Shown in pieces: positions 6,748-14,314 of a stretch of 24,955 nucleotides of DNA. The stretch is from Akkermansiaceae bacterium. GTDB taxonomy: Bacteria; Verrucomicrobiota; Verrucomicrobiia; Verrucomicrobiales; Akkermansiaceae. Numbering within the stretch: position 1 is the stretch's first letter; each line of letters starts with the position of its first letter. Position numbers and translations under genes: made by a program. Location: the NCBI GenBank assembly GCA_029288115.1, contig JARFPV010000321.1, positions 1-24,955 on the forward strand, in the 5' to 3' direction. The notes beneath the pieces were generated by a model, which was given only the letters and a program-made list of their open reading frames with translations, was not told where the DNA came from and ran no database searches.

Positions 6748-8466
6748 CTAACTTAAAAATGACTGCTGGGAGAGCTGGGCGTATTTGCCAGAGCGTGCCA
6801 TCAACTCGTTATGAGTGCCGCTCTCGATGATTTCGCCCTTTTCCAACACATGAATGCAGTCGGCATCTTTGATCGTGGAGAGCCTGTGTGCGATCACAAA
6901 TGCAGTTCGGTTTTCCATCAAATGATCAAGAGCTTCCTGAATCAGACGCTCGGTCTCACTATCCACGGAAGCTGTCGCTTCGTCTAACAAAAGAATCGGT
7001 GGGTTTTTGAGTAGCGCTCGGGCGATCGACAGTCGCTGCCTCTCCCCGCCCGATAGTTTGACTCCGCGCTCACCGACCACGGTGTCGAGTCCTTTGTCGA
7101 GGGCTCGCACAAAGCTGTCTGCATTGGCAGCTGAAAGAGCGCTCCACATTTCCTCGTCACTGGCATCACGCTTGCCGAGTTGGAGGTTTTCTCTGACTGG
7201 CCCGTTGAAAAGGAATGGTTCTTGGGTCACATAACCGATGGTGGAGCGGAGTGATGCTTTGGACACGGTGTTCAGTTCCATTCCGTCGATGGTGTTTGAG
7301 CCGCTATCGTACTCGTAGAACCTGCAGAGCAGGTTGACGATAGTTGATTTCCCCGCACCGGTCGAACCGACGAGTGCGATGGTTTGCCCCGGTTTGGCTT
7401 CAAGAGTCACCCCTTTAAGTGTGGGTTGTGAATCGTACGAAAAACCCAGATTATCTAAAATCACATGACCGCGGACAGGTTGAGGAAGTTCTGCTCCATC
7501 CGTTGCGTGGATTTCGATATCTTCGTCGAGAATGGTAAATACCCTCTCGGCGGCAGCTCGTGACGACTGTGTCATCTGGTTCAGCTGGTGTAGTCTGCCG
7601 AGGGGTTCGTAGAGTGCCCAGATGATGGTGAAAAACTCGAGCAAGACGTCTTTGCCAAAATTACCCTGATAGATTTGCCATGCGCCTACTCCCAGCACCA
7701 GAGCATATCCGATGGAGTTAAAGAAGCTCATTGATGGTGAGTATATGGCCCATGCTTTCATGACGACCAGGTTGGCATCGCGCACTTGGGCAGAGGATTC
7801 ATTGAAGCTATGGTGTTCGTCGTCTTCAGCCGCGTAGGATTTGATCTGGCGGATGCCGGCGATGTTGTCGTGAAGCATGGCATTCATTTCTCCCGTCGCC
7901 TTTCTAACGAGTCGGTATCGTTTCGCGGCGTGGCGTGTATAGAGCCAGGCACCGATGACTAACAGCGGAAGGGGAGCCAGCGCACATACCGCCAGCAGAG
8001 GTGACCGGGTAAACAGGAAGACGGTGACGATCAGAATTTGCAGGAAGGCGACGAGACCTTGCTCAATGCCGTCGATGAGCACGCGTTCCATCTGTGGCAC
8101 ATCCTCTGCCACTCGTGTCATGACGTCGCCGGTCCGTTTTGAGTCAAACCACTTAAGCTTTAGTCTCTGTAGCTTGTTGTAGAGTTCAGAGCGGAGATCA
8201 AAAATGGCACGTTGCTCAAAGGTGTTATTGATCAGGATGCGCAGGAAATTGAAAAAATCCCTGAGGAAGAACGCCACGATTACCACTACCATATATGGCC
8301 ACAGCTTGCTTATCTCCCCATCGTCAAGAACTTCACGGGTTACGCGCCCCGTCATCATGGGAAACGCCAGCAACATCAGCGTCATCAAAATGGCACATAC
8401 CAGCTGTGCCGAAGCGAGTCGTGGATACTTGCCGAGATAGGAAAAAATAAGGAAAATGGTCTTCAT
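6748..8466 (-). CDS. ABC transporter half-exporter (type IV/MsbA-like), fused TMD and ATPase
   Basis: This is a 572-residue half-transporter, expected to act as a homodimer that exports lipids, drugs or peptides across the inner membrane. The transmembrane domain covers about 1-310 with six helices (clear ones near 18-40, 55-78, 135-155, 158-176 and 243-264). The ATPase domain covers about 330-572: Walker A GSTGAGKST (367-375), Q-loop Gln415, signature LSGGERQ (471-477), Walker B ILLLDEATAS (491-500), switch His527 in IAHRLST. All catalytic residues are intact. The cargo cannot be told; the family is broad (MsbA, LmrA-like). The HDAC lipoprotein follows 54 nt downstream, so the two may be co-transcribed. 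The leader contains a hairpin plus T-run that could act as an attenuator. Confidence 0.92.
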   Translation of the reverse strand: MKTIFLIFSYLGKYPRLASAQLVCAILMTLMLLAFPMMTGRVTREVLDDGEISKLWPYMVVVIVAFFLRDFFNFLRILINNTFEQRAIFDLRSELYNKLQRLKLKWFDSKRTGDVMTRVAEDVPQMERVLIDGIEQGLVAFLQILIVTVFLFTRSPLLAVCALAPLPLLVIGAWLYTRHAAKRYRLVRKATGEMNAMLHDNIAGIRQIKSYAAEDDEHHSFNESSAQVRDANLVVMKAWAIYSPSMSFFNSIGYALVLGVGAWQIYQGNFGKDVLLEFFTIIWALYEPLGRLHQLNQMTQSSRAAAERVFTILDEDIEIHATDGAELPQPVRGHVILDNLGFSYDSQPTLKGVTLEAKPGQTIALVGSTGAGKSTIVNLLCRFYEYDSGSNTIDGMELNTVSKASLRSTIGYVTQEPFLFNGPVRENLQLGKRDASDEEMWSALSAANADSFVRALDKGLDTVVGERGVKLSGGERQRLSIARALLKNPPILLLDEATASVDSETERLIQEALDHLMENRTAFVIAHRLSTIKDADCIHVLEKGEIIESGTHNELMARSGKYAQLSQQSFLS

Positions 8467-8515
8467 AGAAGGCGTTTGCAGGCTAGGTGCAGGTCAAGCC
8501 CTTGTAAAGACAAGG

Positions 8516-8548
8516 AAAAATAACCCCAGATTCGTCAAATTTGGGGTT
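8516..8548 (-). terminator. hairpin with T-run in the ABC exporter leader (possible attenuator)
   Basis: AATTTGGGGTT (8538-8548) and AACCCCAGATT (8522-8532) form an 11-bp stem with one G-U pair and a 5-nt loop. On the minus strand the stem is followed by A and TTTTT (8520-8516). No gene upstream on that strand needs a terminator, and the exporter start lies about 50 nt further on. A second 6-bp hairpin with a 4-nt loop follows at 8500-8515. The structure could attenuate the exporter transcript or insulate the two divergent units. Confidence 0.5.
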
Positions 8549-8582
8549 GTATTCGCCCCCCATCACCCACTACTTTAACCCT

Positions 8583-8620
8583 CACACACCTAAACCCCAG
8601 ATCCCACACCTACCACCATT
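8583..8620 (+). promoter_or_regulatory. G-poor A/C-rich translation leader of the first coiled-coil gene
   Basis: The 38 bases before ATG 8621 contain only one G and no Shine-Dalgarno sequence. The 10-mer CACACACCTA (8583-8592) recurs at 9473-9482 before the second coiled-coil gene, ending 28 and 25 nt before the respective ATG. Such an unstructured leader may favour initiation without anti-SD pairing. Confidence 0.45.
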
Positions 8621-9436
8621 ATGTCTAAAGTATTTGGAACCATCGCAGTCGTATTCCTCGCTGCAGCAGCATTTATTGCTCACAAAAACCAGGAAGCCTA
8701 CAAAAAAGAAATCGTCACCCACCAAGGTGAGGAAGCCACTGAGAAAAGCACTACCAAAGAGTTCGCGAGCCAAGTTGCTCGTTTCAAAGCCGCTGATGAA
8801 GCGCGTCAGGCCGAAGTTGACAAGGAGGCCAAAGTTGCCGAGGAACTCGCTGAAGTGACAAAGAAGTTCGATGCGGCAAAGAAGAAGGTAGATGACCTCA
8901 AGGCACAGCATAAGAGCAACGAAACCGAGATCGCATCGGCTGAAGAAGCCCTTAAGGGCCTGCCAGACCCCGGAGAGCTCATCCCCAAGATCAAGCGCAT
9001 GAGAGGCGAACTTACCCAGGCCACCAGCGGCATCGCTTCTGAAGAAGCTAAGTTGGCAAACCTCATTCGTAACGAAAAGAACGGCAAAGCCCGTATCAAG
9101 ATACTGCGTGACCGCATTGCCATGCAAACCACCGGAAAGTCCTTTCCTAATTTGAGAACAAGCATTAGCTCCGTTTACCGTAACTGGGGCTTTGTCATTC
9201 TCGCTGCCGGAGACAAGCAAGGAGTCATCACTGGATCTACGCTCGATGTTGTCCGCGGTGGTGAAGTCATCGGGAAACTCAAGGTGACCGCAGTTGAGGC
9301 GGGGCGAGCCGCTGCCGATATCGTGCTCGATTCTGTTTCAGAGGGCACTACGCTTCGCCCTGGCGACCGAGTCGTTGCTGAAAAAGAGGAGGCCAAACCA
9401 GCAGCACCAGCCGGAGCCACCCCCGTGACTAATTAA
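8621..9436 (+). CDS. membrane-anchored coiled-coil protein, first of a tandem paralogous pair
   Basis: I do not recognise a named family. The 271-residue protein has an N-terminal uncleaved-looking hydrophobic helix (4-20), a long charged Ala/Glu/Lys-rich region predicted by eye as coiled coil (about 25-165), a compact beta-rich C-terminal domain (about 175-255) and a Pro/Ala-rich tail (258-268) ending PVTN. The C-terminal domain shows NWGFVILAAG (188-197), VVRGGEVIGKLKVTAVEAGR (210-229) and LRPGDRVVAEKEE (245-257). That pattern loosely recalls small beta domains seen at the ends of FlgT/CsgG-like secreted proteins, which is a hint only. The downstream gene shares length, layout and these motifs. 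The start has no Shine-Dalgarno sequence and follows a C/A-rich leader with a single G in the last 60 bases. A periplasmic location of the coiled coil is inferred. Confidence 0.85.
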   Translation: MSKVFGTIAVVFLAAAAFIAHKNQEAYKKEIVTHQGEEATEKSTTKEFASQVARFKAADEARQAEVDKEAKVAEELAEVTKKFDAAKKKVDDLKAQHKSNETEIASAEEALKGLPDPGELIPKIKRMRGELTQATSGIASEEAKLANLIRNEKNGKARIKILRDRIAMQTTGKSFPNLRTSISSVYRNWGFVILAAGDKQGVITGSTLDVVRGGEVIGKLKVTAVEAGRAAADIVLDSVSEGTTLRPGDRVVAEKEEAKPAAPAGATPVTN

Positions 9437-9472
9437 GTGCCACCTGGCTCACTCACGGATATTTTAACACAC

Positions 9473-9507
9473 CACACACCTACGAAATCCACACTATTTA
9501 ACGCACT
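9473..9507 (+). promoter_or_regulatory. G-poor A/C-rich translation leader of the second coiled-coil gene
   Basis: It has the same character as the leader before 8621: CACACACCTA at 9473-9482, two G in 35 bases, and no Shine-Dalgarno sequence before ATG 9508. The preserved 10-mer at similar spacing suggests it was duplicated with the gene or selected. Confidence 0.4.
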
Positions 9508-10323
9508 ATGAAAGCACTACTTTATGTCATCGCCATCGCCGCTATCGGCGCCGGTGGATGGTTCTCCTACGAGACCATGAACAAGTTCACGGACCTCAAG
9601 AAGAGCCGTGAAACCCTGCATGAGAAAAACGAGAACCGCAAAGCATCGATTCGTACCAAGAAAAAAGAAGCCACCGAAATGGAAGGTGAGCACGAGACTG
9701 CAAAGAAGGCTCGTCTCAATACCGAAGCAGAACGCGACAACAAGGAAAGTGGTTTGGGTCTCGCCAAGCGTGAGGCAGCCACGTGGCAAAGTAAGATTGA
9801 CGAGCAGCAGGAAAAGATTGACGGCTACGCCAAGACCAAGGCCGAAATCCAGAAGCAGTTCAAGGAGCAGTTTGATGGACGAAACGTTGAACTTCATGAA
9901 ATTCCTAGCCTCGTTAAGCAGCTTGAGGAGGATCTGAAAAAAGCCAACCGTAAGCTGGAAGAGCTCCAGTCCCTGACCGATGCTGCTGGCAAGCGTGTGG
10001 CTAGTAACAATGCGGCGATCAGTGAGCTTGATGCCCGCATGATCAAGCGTGCCGAACGCATTCGTGCTAACTCTCTGCAGGGAACAGTCACTGCGGTAAA
10101 CCACGACTGGGGATTCGCCGTCGTCAGTGTTCCAAAGAAGATGCCCATCAACGATACGTCTCAACTCATCGTCAAGCGCGGTAACTCATTCGTTGGTCGT
10201 CTTAAGATCAATGCCATCGAGGCAGGCCGCGTGATGACAGATGTCGATTACAAGAGCATGACTCCCGGATTGGTTGTCCAGCCTGGTGACGCCGTTGTGC
10301 TTGAGAAGCCAGTTACGAACTAA
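9508..10323 (+). CDS. membrane-anchored coiled-coil protein, second of a tandem paralogous pair
   Basis: This is a paralog of the preceding gene, of identical length (271 residues) and unknown function. It has an N-terminal hydrophobic helix (3-20), a very charged Lys/Glu-rich coiled coil (about 25-190, heptad-like runs of Leu/Ile/Ala), then the shared C-terminal domain: HDWGFAVVSV (199-208), VKRGNSFVGRLKINAIEAGR (222-241) and VQPGDAVVLEK (257-267), ending PVTN. The coiled coil has diverged far more than the C-terminal domain, which suggests the end domain carries the conserved role and the rod acts as spacer or oligomeriser. The 71-nt gap from the first gene contains its own A/C-rich leader without Shine-Dalgarno sequence, so it may be expressed both with the first gene and alone. 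A strong terminator follows 30 nt after the stop. Confidence 0.85.
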   Translation: MKALLYVIAIAAIGAGGWFSYETMNKFTDLKKSRETLHEKNENRKASIRTKKKEATEMEGEHETAKKARLNTEAERDNKESGLGLAKREAATWQSKIDEQQEKIDGYAKTKAEIQKQFKEQFDGRNVELHEIPSLVKQLEEDLKKANRKLEELQSLTDAAGKRVASNNAAISELDARMIKRAERIRANSLQGTVTAVNHDWGFAVVSVPKKMPINDTSQLIVKRGNSFVGRLKINAIEAGRVMTDVDYKSMTPGLVVQPGDAVVLEKPVTN

Positions 10324-10352
10324 GCCCCATCTGACTGAATCATTTTTCCAAG

Positions 10353-10384
10353 AACGGAGTCCGTTAGGGCTCCGTTTTTTTTTT
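10353..10384 (+). terminator. rho-independent terminator after the coiled-coil pair
   Basis: AACGGAG (10353-10359) pairs with CTCCGTT (10370-10376) around a 10-nt loop and is followed by ten T (10375-10384). It ends the plus-strand unit just before the convergent dnaG stop. Confidence 0.9.
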
Positions 10385-10406
10385 GGGGGTATCGGAGAGA
10401 CATGCC

Positions 10407-12242
10407 CTATCTGATAAACCGCTGCTGCAGGTTCTTCAGAATATCCTGCAAGTCCTTGGCTTCATTCATGAGCGCGACCATGTGCTCGGGCGAGAGATCG
10501 GGCTGGGCAAGTTTGGCGCGAATGGCTGCCTCCTTGTTCTGGAAATGGGTGCTCACTAGCATCGCGGTGGTTTCCTCGGCGGCACGAACGGCATCAGGTG
10601 GTGTTTCCTGTTCGAGAATTCGGCGTAGAGCGATCTGATCCTCTTCAGCCATCGCAGAGATGAATGCCTGGATGGCAGCAGGCTTGGATGCGTCTGGCGA
10701 CTTGCTCAGGATTTTGCGCAGGATTGAACCGCCAGGTAGGGAATCCAGAGGCTCGATCAGCGATTCCAATTGCTCGCTCAGCCAGTCTTGGGATTCTTGG
10801 GATGTCAGGGCTAGGTGGCAGAGATAGGCAACCGAGCCGTTGATCTCGGTTGGCTGGCTTTTAATGGGCTCTGGCTTCTCGTCACGGTTACGCTGACGTT
10901 GCTCAAAGAACTTACTTTTTGCGGCCTCCTTCTCAGCCTGAACCACCCCGCCTCGCAACTCCTCAGCACCGATGCCTAACCGTGTGGCGACCTGATTGAT
11001 AAGTGCTTCCTTGGTCATTTTATCGCCCACATGAACAATCAGAGAAGCGAGATCGTTTGCGAGAGCTGCTCGCTCTCGTACAGAATTGAGATCGCGTATG
11101 CTGGTTTCGTGTGCGAGTTTTACAGAGAAGTATTCCTGTGCTGATTCCACGAGTTGACGGAAGGCTTCCGCGCCCTGCTTCTTGATCAATGAGTCTGGGT
11201 CTTCACCTTGAGGCATTTGGACCATGCGGATATGCATGCCCTCGGGGGCGAGAATGGCGAATGCCTTGTCTGCTGCTGCAAATCCGGCAGAATCCGCATC
11301 GAAGCAAATGACTACATCACTGGTGTAGCGTTTCAGCAAGCGTGCATGGTCCGGGGTGCAGGCGGTTCCCTGGGTTGCGATCGCGCTGGTGATGCCATTT
11401 TCATGGCAGGCAATCACGTCGAGTTGTCCTTCGCAGAGCAGTGCAAATTTGTCCTTGGTCATACTGCGCCGTGCTTTGTCCAGTGCGAAGAAAACCTTGG
11501 ATTTTTTAAATAGAATAGTCTCAGGGGAGTTGATGTATTTACCAGTGTTAGGATCCTCACGCAGCTGCCTGCCAGAAAAGGCAATAATGTCTCCGTAGTC
11601 GTTGTGGATGGGAAACATGAGGCGATCACGAAAGCGCACATAGATGCCGCCACGCGCACTATTCTGGTCCTTGAGTGCTGCTAGCCCGCTGTCGCATAGT
11701 TCACGCCCTGTGAAGCCCTTTTCACGTGCCCAGTCGAGGAATACGTTCGGGTTGTTGGGCATCCAGCCGACGACCCAGCGTTCTGCCATGCCTTTGCCGT
11801 AGCCTCTGGATTTCAGGTAGTCGCGTGCGTGTTGTGCATCGGGTGATTCCAGCAGTAGGCTGTGCATATGTCGCGCCCATTGGTTGTGAAGGTCTAATAG
11901 TCTTGAGCGTTTTTTTCTCCGTTTGTCGGCTTCCGGATCGTATGCCTCCTCCTGGATCATCACTCCGGCGCGAGCGGCGAGTTTTTTAACGGCATCCGGA
12001 AACGGGAGGTTTTCGTATGCCATCACGAATCCGATGGCGCTACCACCTTCACCGCAGCCAAAGCAGTGGTATGACTGCCGTGCGGGGTTCACCATGAACG
12101 AAGGCGTTTTCTCGTTATGAAACGGGCAGTTTGCCTTGAAGTTCGATCCAGCGCGTTTCAGCGGCAAGTAGGATCCGACCAGATCCACGATATCCGTGCT
12201 GGCAAGAACAAGTTCAATGGTTTCCTCCGGTATGCGACCCAC
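10407..12242 (-). CDS. dnaG: DNA primase
   Basis: DnaG makes RNA primers for DNA replication together with the replicative helicase. The 611-residue protein is of normal length. The CHC2 zinc finger has Cys39, His42, Cys60 and Cys63 (CPFHNEKTPSF and YHCFGCGEGG). The catalytic core shows FPIHNDYGDIIAFSGR (210-225) and KYINSPET. The TOPRIM part has CEGQLDVIACHENG (270-283, Glu271) and CFDADSAG (313-320, metal-binding Asp315 and Asp317). The C-terminal ~170 residues are the less conserved helicase-binding region. The start is a GTG giving MGRIPEET, matching the usual (A)GRIP beginning; no ATG fits. The only Shine-Dalgarno-like bases (AAGG) sit too close. It is not in the classical rpsU-dnaG-rpoD arrangement here. 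Confidence 0.97.
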   Translation of the reverse strand: MGRIPEETIELVLASTDIVDLVGSYLPLKRAGSNFKANCPFHNEKTPSFMVNPARQSYHCFGCGEGGSAIGFVMAYENLPFPDAVKKLAARAGVMIQEEAYDPEADKRRKKRSRLLDLHNQWARHMHSLLLESPDAQHARDYLKSRGYGKGMAERWVVGWMPNNPNVFLDWAREKGFTGRELCDSGLAALKDQNSARGGIYVRFRDRLMFPIHNDYGDIIAFSGRQLREDPNTGKYINSPETILFKKSKVFFALDKARRSMTKDKFALLCEGQLDVIACHENGITSAIATQGTACTPDHARLLKRYTSDVVICFDADSAGFAAADKAFAILAPEGMHIRMVQMPQGEDPDSLIKKQGAEAFRQLVESAQEYFSVKLAHETSIRDLNSVRERAALANDLASLIVHVGDKMTKEALINQVATRLGIGAEELRGGVVQAEKEAAKSKFFEQRQRNRDEKPEPIKSQPTEINGSVAYLCHLALTSQESQDWLSEQLESLIEPLDSLPGGSILRKILSKSPDASKPAAIQAFISAMAEEDQIALRRILEQETPPDAVRAAEETTAMLVSTHFQNKEAAIRAKLAQPDLSPEHMVALMNEAKDLQDILKNLQQRFIR

Positions 12243-12266
12243 ACCTTGTTTTTAAGTTCCTATTTT

Positions 12267-12286
12267 CAAATACCAAATACCAAATT
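12267..12286. repeat. short 7-bp tandem repeat between dnaG and the chorismate enzyme
   Basis: CAAATAC occurs twice in tandem followed by CAAATT (12267-12286), in an AT-rich stretch between the divergent starts of dnaG and the MenF-like gene. It could belong to a promoter region; no regulator is suggested by the sequence. Confidence 0.4.
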
Positions 12287-12328
12287 AAAGATTCTTCGCA
12301 TTCGGTCATATCAGCTGTCTTCTGTCTT

Positions 12329-13366
12329 GTGTCTTACATCCTCAATCTATTGACTGGCTGTGTGCAGGACAAAGAACTGGCGTTTATGAAATCGGGTGAC
12401 GGCGCATACACCGTTGGCTTTGGTCCCTTTGAGCAGTCAACAGCCCCGCCAGAAAACGGTATTGCCTTTTACTGCAATGATTTTGCGCTCACTGACCCGC
12501 AACCTTGGAAAATTCCCAGTCAAGTCGAGGAGGTGGAGAGTTTGGCGGACATTGGGTTTGAGGCGGGTGCGTATGAAATAGATTGGGACGAACTCGAGCC
12601 CGACGGCTTTGCCGAGGTGTTTGCTGAAATCAATGAGATGATTAGCAGGGGCGTGATGGAAAAATCGGTGCCGGTGGCAACTGAACGCGGATCATTTCGC
12701 CAGGGAAGAGGGAGGGATTTGTTGGTGAACATGGTGGCACTGGATGCACCGTTTCATACTTACGGATGGCGCAGGGAAGGATTGGGGTTCTGCGGTGCCA
12801 CGCCGGAGGTTCTTTTCCGGTTGAGTGGCAGGAAGCTAAGTACAATGGCACTCGCTGGAACAGCCAAGGCAGACGAGCGCGAGGTGTTTGCCGTCGATGG
12901 CAAAGAAATAAGGGAACACGAATTTGTAGCACAGACACTTGTTGCGAAACTCTCAGACATTGGGACGGTTACCCGTTCCCAGCGCGCCATCATGGATCTC
13001 GGTCAAATCGTACATTTTCACACACCGATCGAGGTGGAGTTATTTGCAGACCGTACTGTGGATGATCTGATCCGCCGCCTTCATCCAACGCCAGCACTAG
13101 GTCCACTACCGCGAACCGAGGATACTTTAGCATTACTCGCCGAGTGGCGCGAGCGTCTGGGTTGCCCGCCGTGTTTCGGCGCACCGTTTGGTCTGTTTAA
13201 AGACGGTGAATTCACTTCTGTGGTGGCGATCAGGGGCATTCACTGGGATCGACTCAATGTTTCCATACCGTCAGGCTGCGGAGTGATCGAGGCGTCCCGG
13301 CTTGTCAACGAGTGGCGAGAGCTGAGGTTAAAGCGCGAAGCGGTAAAGCAAACACTTGGCCTTTAG
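12329..13366 (+). CDS. chorismate-binding enzyme, isochorismate synthase (MenF/EntC)-like
   Basis: This protein has the chorismate-utilising fold shared by isochorismate, anthranilate and aminodeoxychorismate synthases. It is 345 residues. Motifs include GATPEVLFRL (156-165), MALAGTAKADE (173-183), EHEFV (196-200), VHFHTPIEVE (228-237), RLHPTPALGPLPR (250-262), the final GCGVIEAS (316-323) and EWRELRLK (328-335). The stretch MEKSVPVATERG (110-121) resembles the K-V-V-L-A-R motif of MenF/EntC, whose Lys is the general base, rather than the Q-based motif of TrpE/PabB. That points to isochorismate for menaquinone or a siderophore. It is shorter at the N-terminus than E. coli MenF (431). The start is uncertain: GTG 12329 includes an extension that fits the fold (DKELAFMKSGDGAYTVGFGPF); ATG 12386 would trim it. 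The stop overlaps the convergent gene by 4 nt. Confidence 0.75.
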   Translation: MSYILNLLTGCVQDKELAFMKSGDGAYTVGFGPFEQSTAPPENGIAFYCNDFALTDPQPWKIPSQVEEVESLADIGFEAGAYEIDWDELEPDGFAEVFAEINEMISRGVMEKSVPVATERGSFRQGRGRDLLVNMVALDAPFHTYGWRREGLGFCGATPEVLFRLSGRKLSTMALAGTAKADEREVFAVDGKEIREHEFVAQTLVAKLSDIGTVTRSQRAIMDLGQIVHFHTPIEVELFADRTVDDLIRRLHPTPALGPLPRTEDTLALLAEWRERLGCPPCFGAPFGLFKDGEFTSVVAIRGIHWDRLNVSIPSGCGVIEASRLVNEWRELRLKREAVKQTLGL

Positions 13367-14289
13367 AGCGTCTCCGGAAACATGGCTTTCCAGACTTGCA
13401 GTGCTTCTTTGATCTGATCCGCCTTGCGTGTTGGCGACAGCTCCCAGACGAAGGGCTTGTTTGGATCGATGTGGCGCAGTAGCTTTTTGAAATCGAGCTC
13501 ACCAGTGAGTGGCACTCGGTGGTCGCGTTCTGGCCAGTGGACGTCATGTACATGGCAGCCGATGAGATACGGGGCCATTTTTTCCAGCCATTGGTCATGA
13601 TCTAGCAGACCAAGGTTGTGCTTCAGCTGCACATGTCCGAAATCGTGCCAGTATCCCACCCACGGGTTGTCTTTGAAATGTTCCTGCAGGCTGATCATTT
13701 CACTTTCGCTGGGTACGTCTTCAAACCGACTACGTGATTCCACGGCGAGTGGGATTTGCAGCTCGGCGGCTTTTTCAGACAGCTGTTCCAGTGCTTCAAT
13801 GGCGCGTTGGTAATACAGAGGGGCAATTTTTTCTCGTTTTTTAACAAAGGCAATTTTTGCTTTGGCATACTCCGGGGTGAGTTGCTGCCCTTCTTTCACC
13901 ATTGCAGTGAGTCGCTTTGTCCATTTTTTTGAGGGCATGGGAACTGATCCCATATGCATCACAATGTATCCGGCGTTGAACTCTGCGGCTACCTCGAGAG
14001 TTTTGAGGGTCATTTCCATGGCACGCTGCCGGTCGTAGGCGCGGTGCGAGCTGAATTCGTAGGCGTCAGGAGCATCGATCATCACCTCGACGGGTGAGGG
14101 GAAGTAGTTGTGCACACCCGAGCAACGGAATTTGCCTTCCTTGTATGCTTTCTGAATCCCAGGTAGCTTGCTGATTGTCATGCCATGAGACAGCTCCATG
14201 GTATTGAATCCAAGCTCAAGGATCTCATCAATCAACTCGTCGCCCTCAGAGTGGCGAGAGTTGTTCCAGCAGGTAGAGAAGCTTAGCAT
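13363..14289 (-). CDS. sugar phosphate isomerase/epimerase family TIM-barrel protein
   Basis: This is a 308-residue AP-endonuclease-2-type (xylose isomerase-like) TIM barrel. It begins MLSFSTCWNNSRHSEGDELIDEILELGFNTMELS, the usual first strand and helix, and carries metal-site-like strands: GVHNYFP, YIVMHMGS, PLAVESRSRFE (about 192-202), GYWHDFGHVQ, CHVHDVHWP and FVWELSP at the end. The family isomerises or epimerises sugars or inositols, cleaves AP sites in a minority of cases, and uses divalent metal. No substrate can be assigned. An insert rich in Lys (about 130-160) separates the strands. There is no signal peptide. It lies 23 nt behind the L,D-transpeptidase gene with a palindromic repeat filling the gap, and overlaps the convergent chorismate-enzyme stop. 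Confidence 0.8.
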   Translation of the reverse strand: MLSFSTCWNNSRHSEGDELIDEILELGFNTMELSHGMTISKLPGIQKAYKEGKFRCSGVHNYFPSPVEVMIDAPDAYEFSSHRAYDRQRAMEMTLKTLEVAAEFNAGYIVMHMGSVPMPSKKWTKRLTAMVKEGQQLTPEYAKAKIAFVKKREKIAPLYYQRAIEALEQLSEKAAELQIPLAVESRSRFEDVPSESEMISLQEHFKDNPWVGYWHDFGHVQLKHNLGLLDHDQWLEKMAPYLIGCHVHDVHWPERDHRVPLTGELDFKKLLRHIDPNKPFVWELSPTRKADQIKEALQVWKAMFPETL

Positions 14290-14314
14290 AGGTCGTATAG
14301 GTCCTATAGGACTC
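14288..14314. repeat. three-copy 9-bp repeat with a 12-bp palindrome
   Basis: ATAGGTCGT, ATAGGTCCT and the partial ATAGGACTC lie in tandem (14288-14314). GTCCTATAGGAC (14301-14312) is a perfect palindrome. The repeat exactly fills the 23-nt gap between the stop of the L,D-transpeptidase gene and the ATG of the TIM-barrel gene. Confidence 0.6.

Noticed and set aside
8582..9220. 212-residue minus-strand open frame opposite the first coiled-coil gene
   Set aside because: It is Phe/Leu/Ser-rich and mirrors the Lys/Glu-rich sense codons. The sense strand has a leader, coiled-coil pattern and a paralog.
9517..10164. 215-residue minus-strand open frame opposite the second coiled-coil gene
   Set aside because: This is the same mirror effect. 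The sense frame shares motifs with its neighbour and ends at a terminator.
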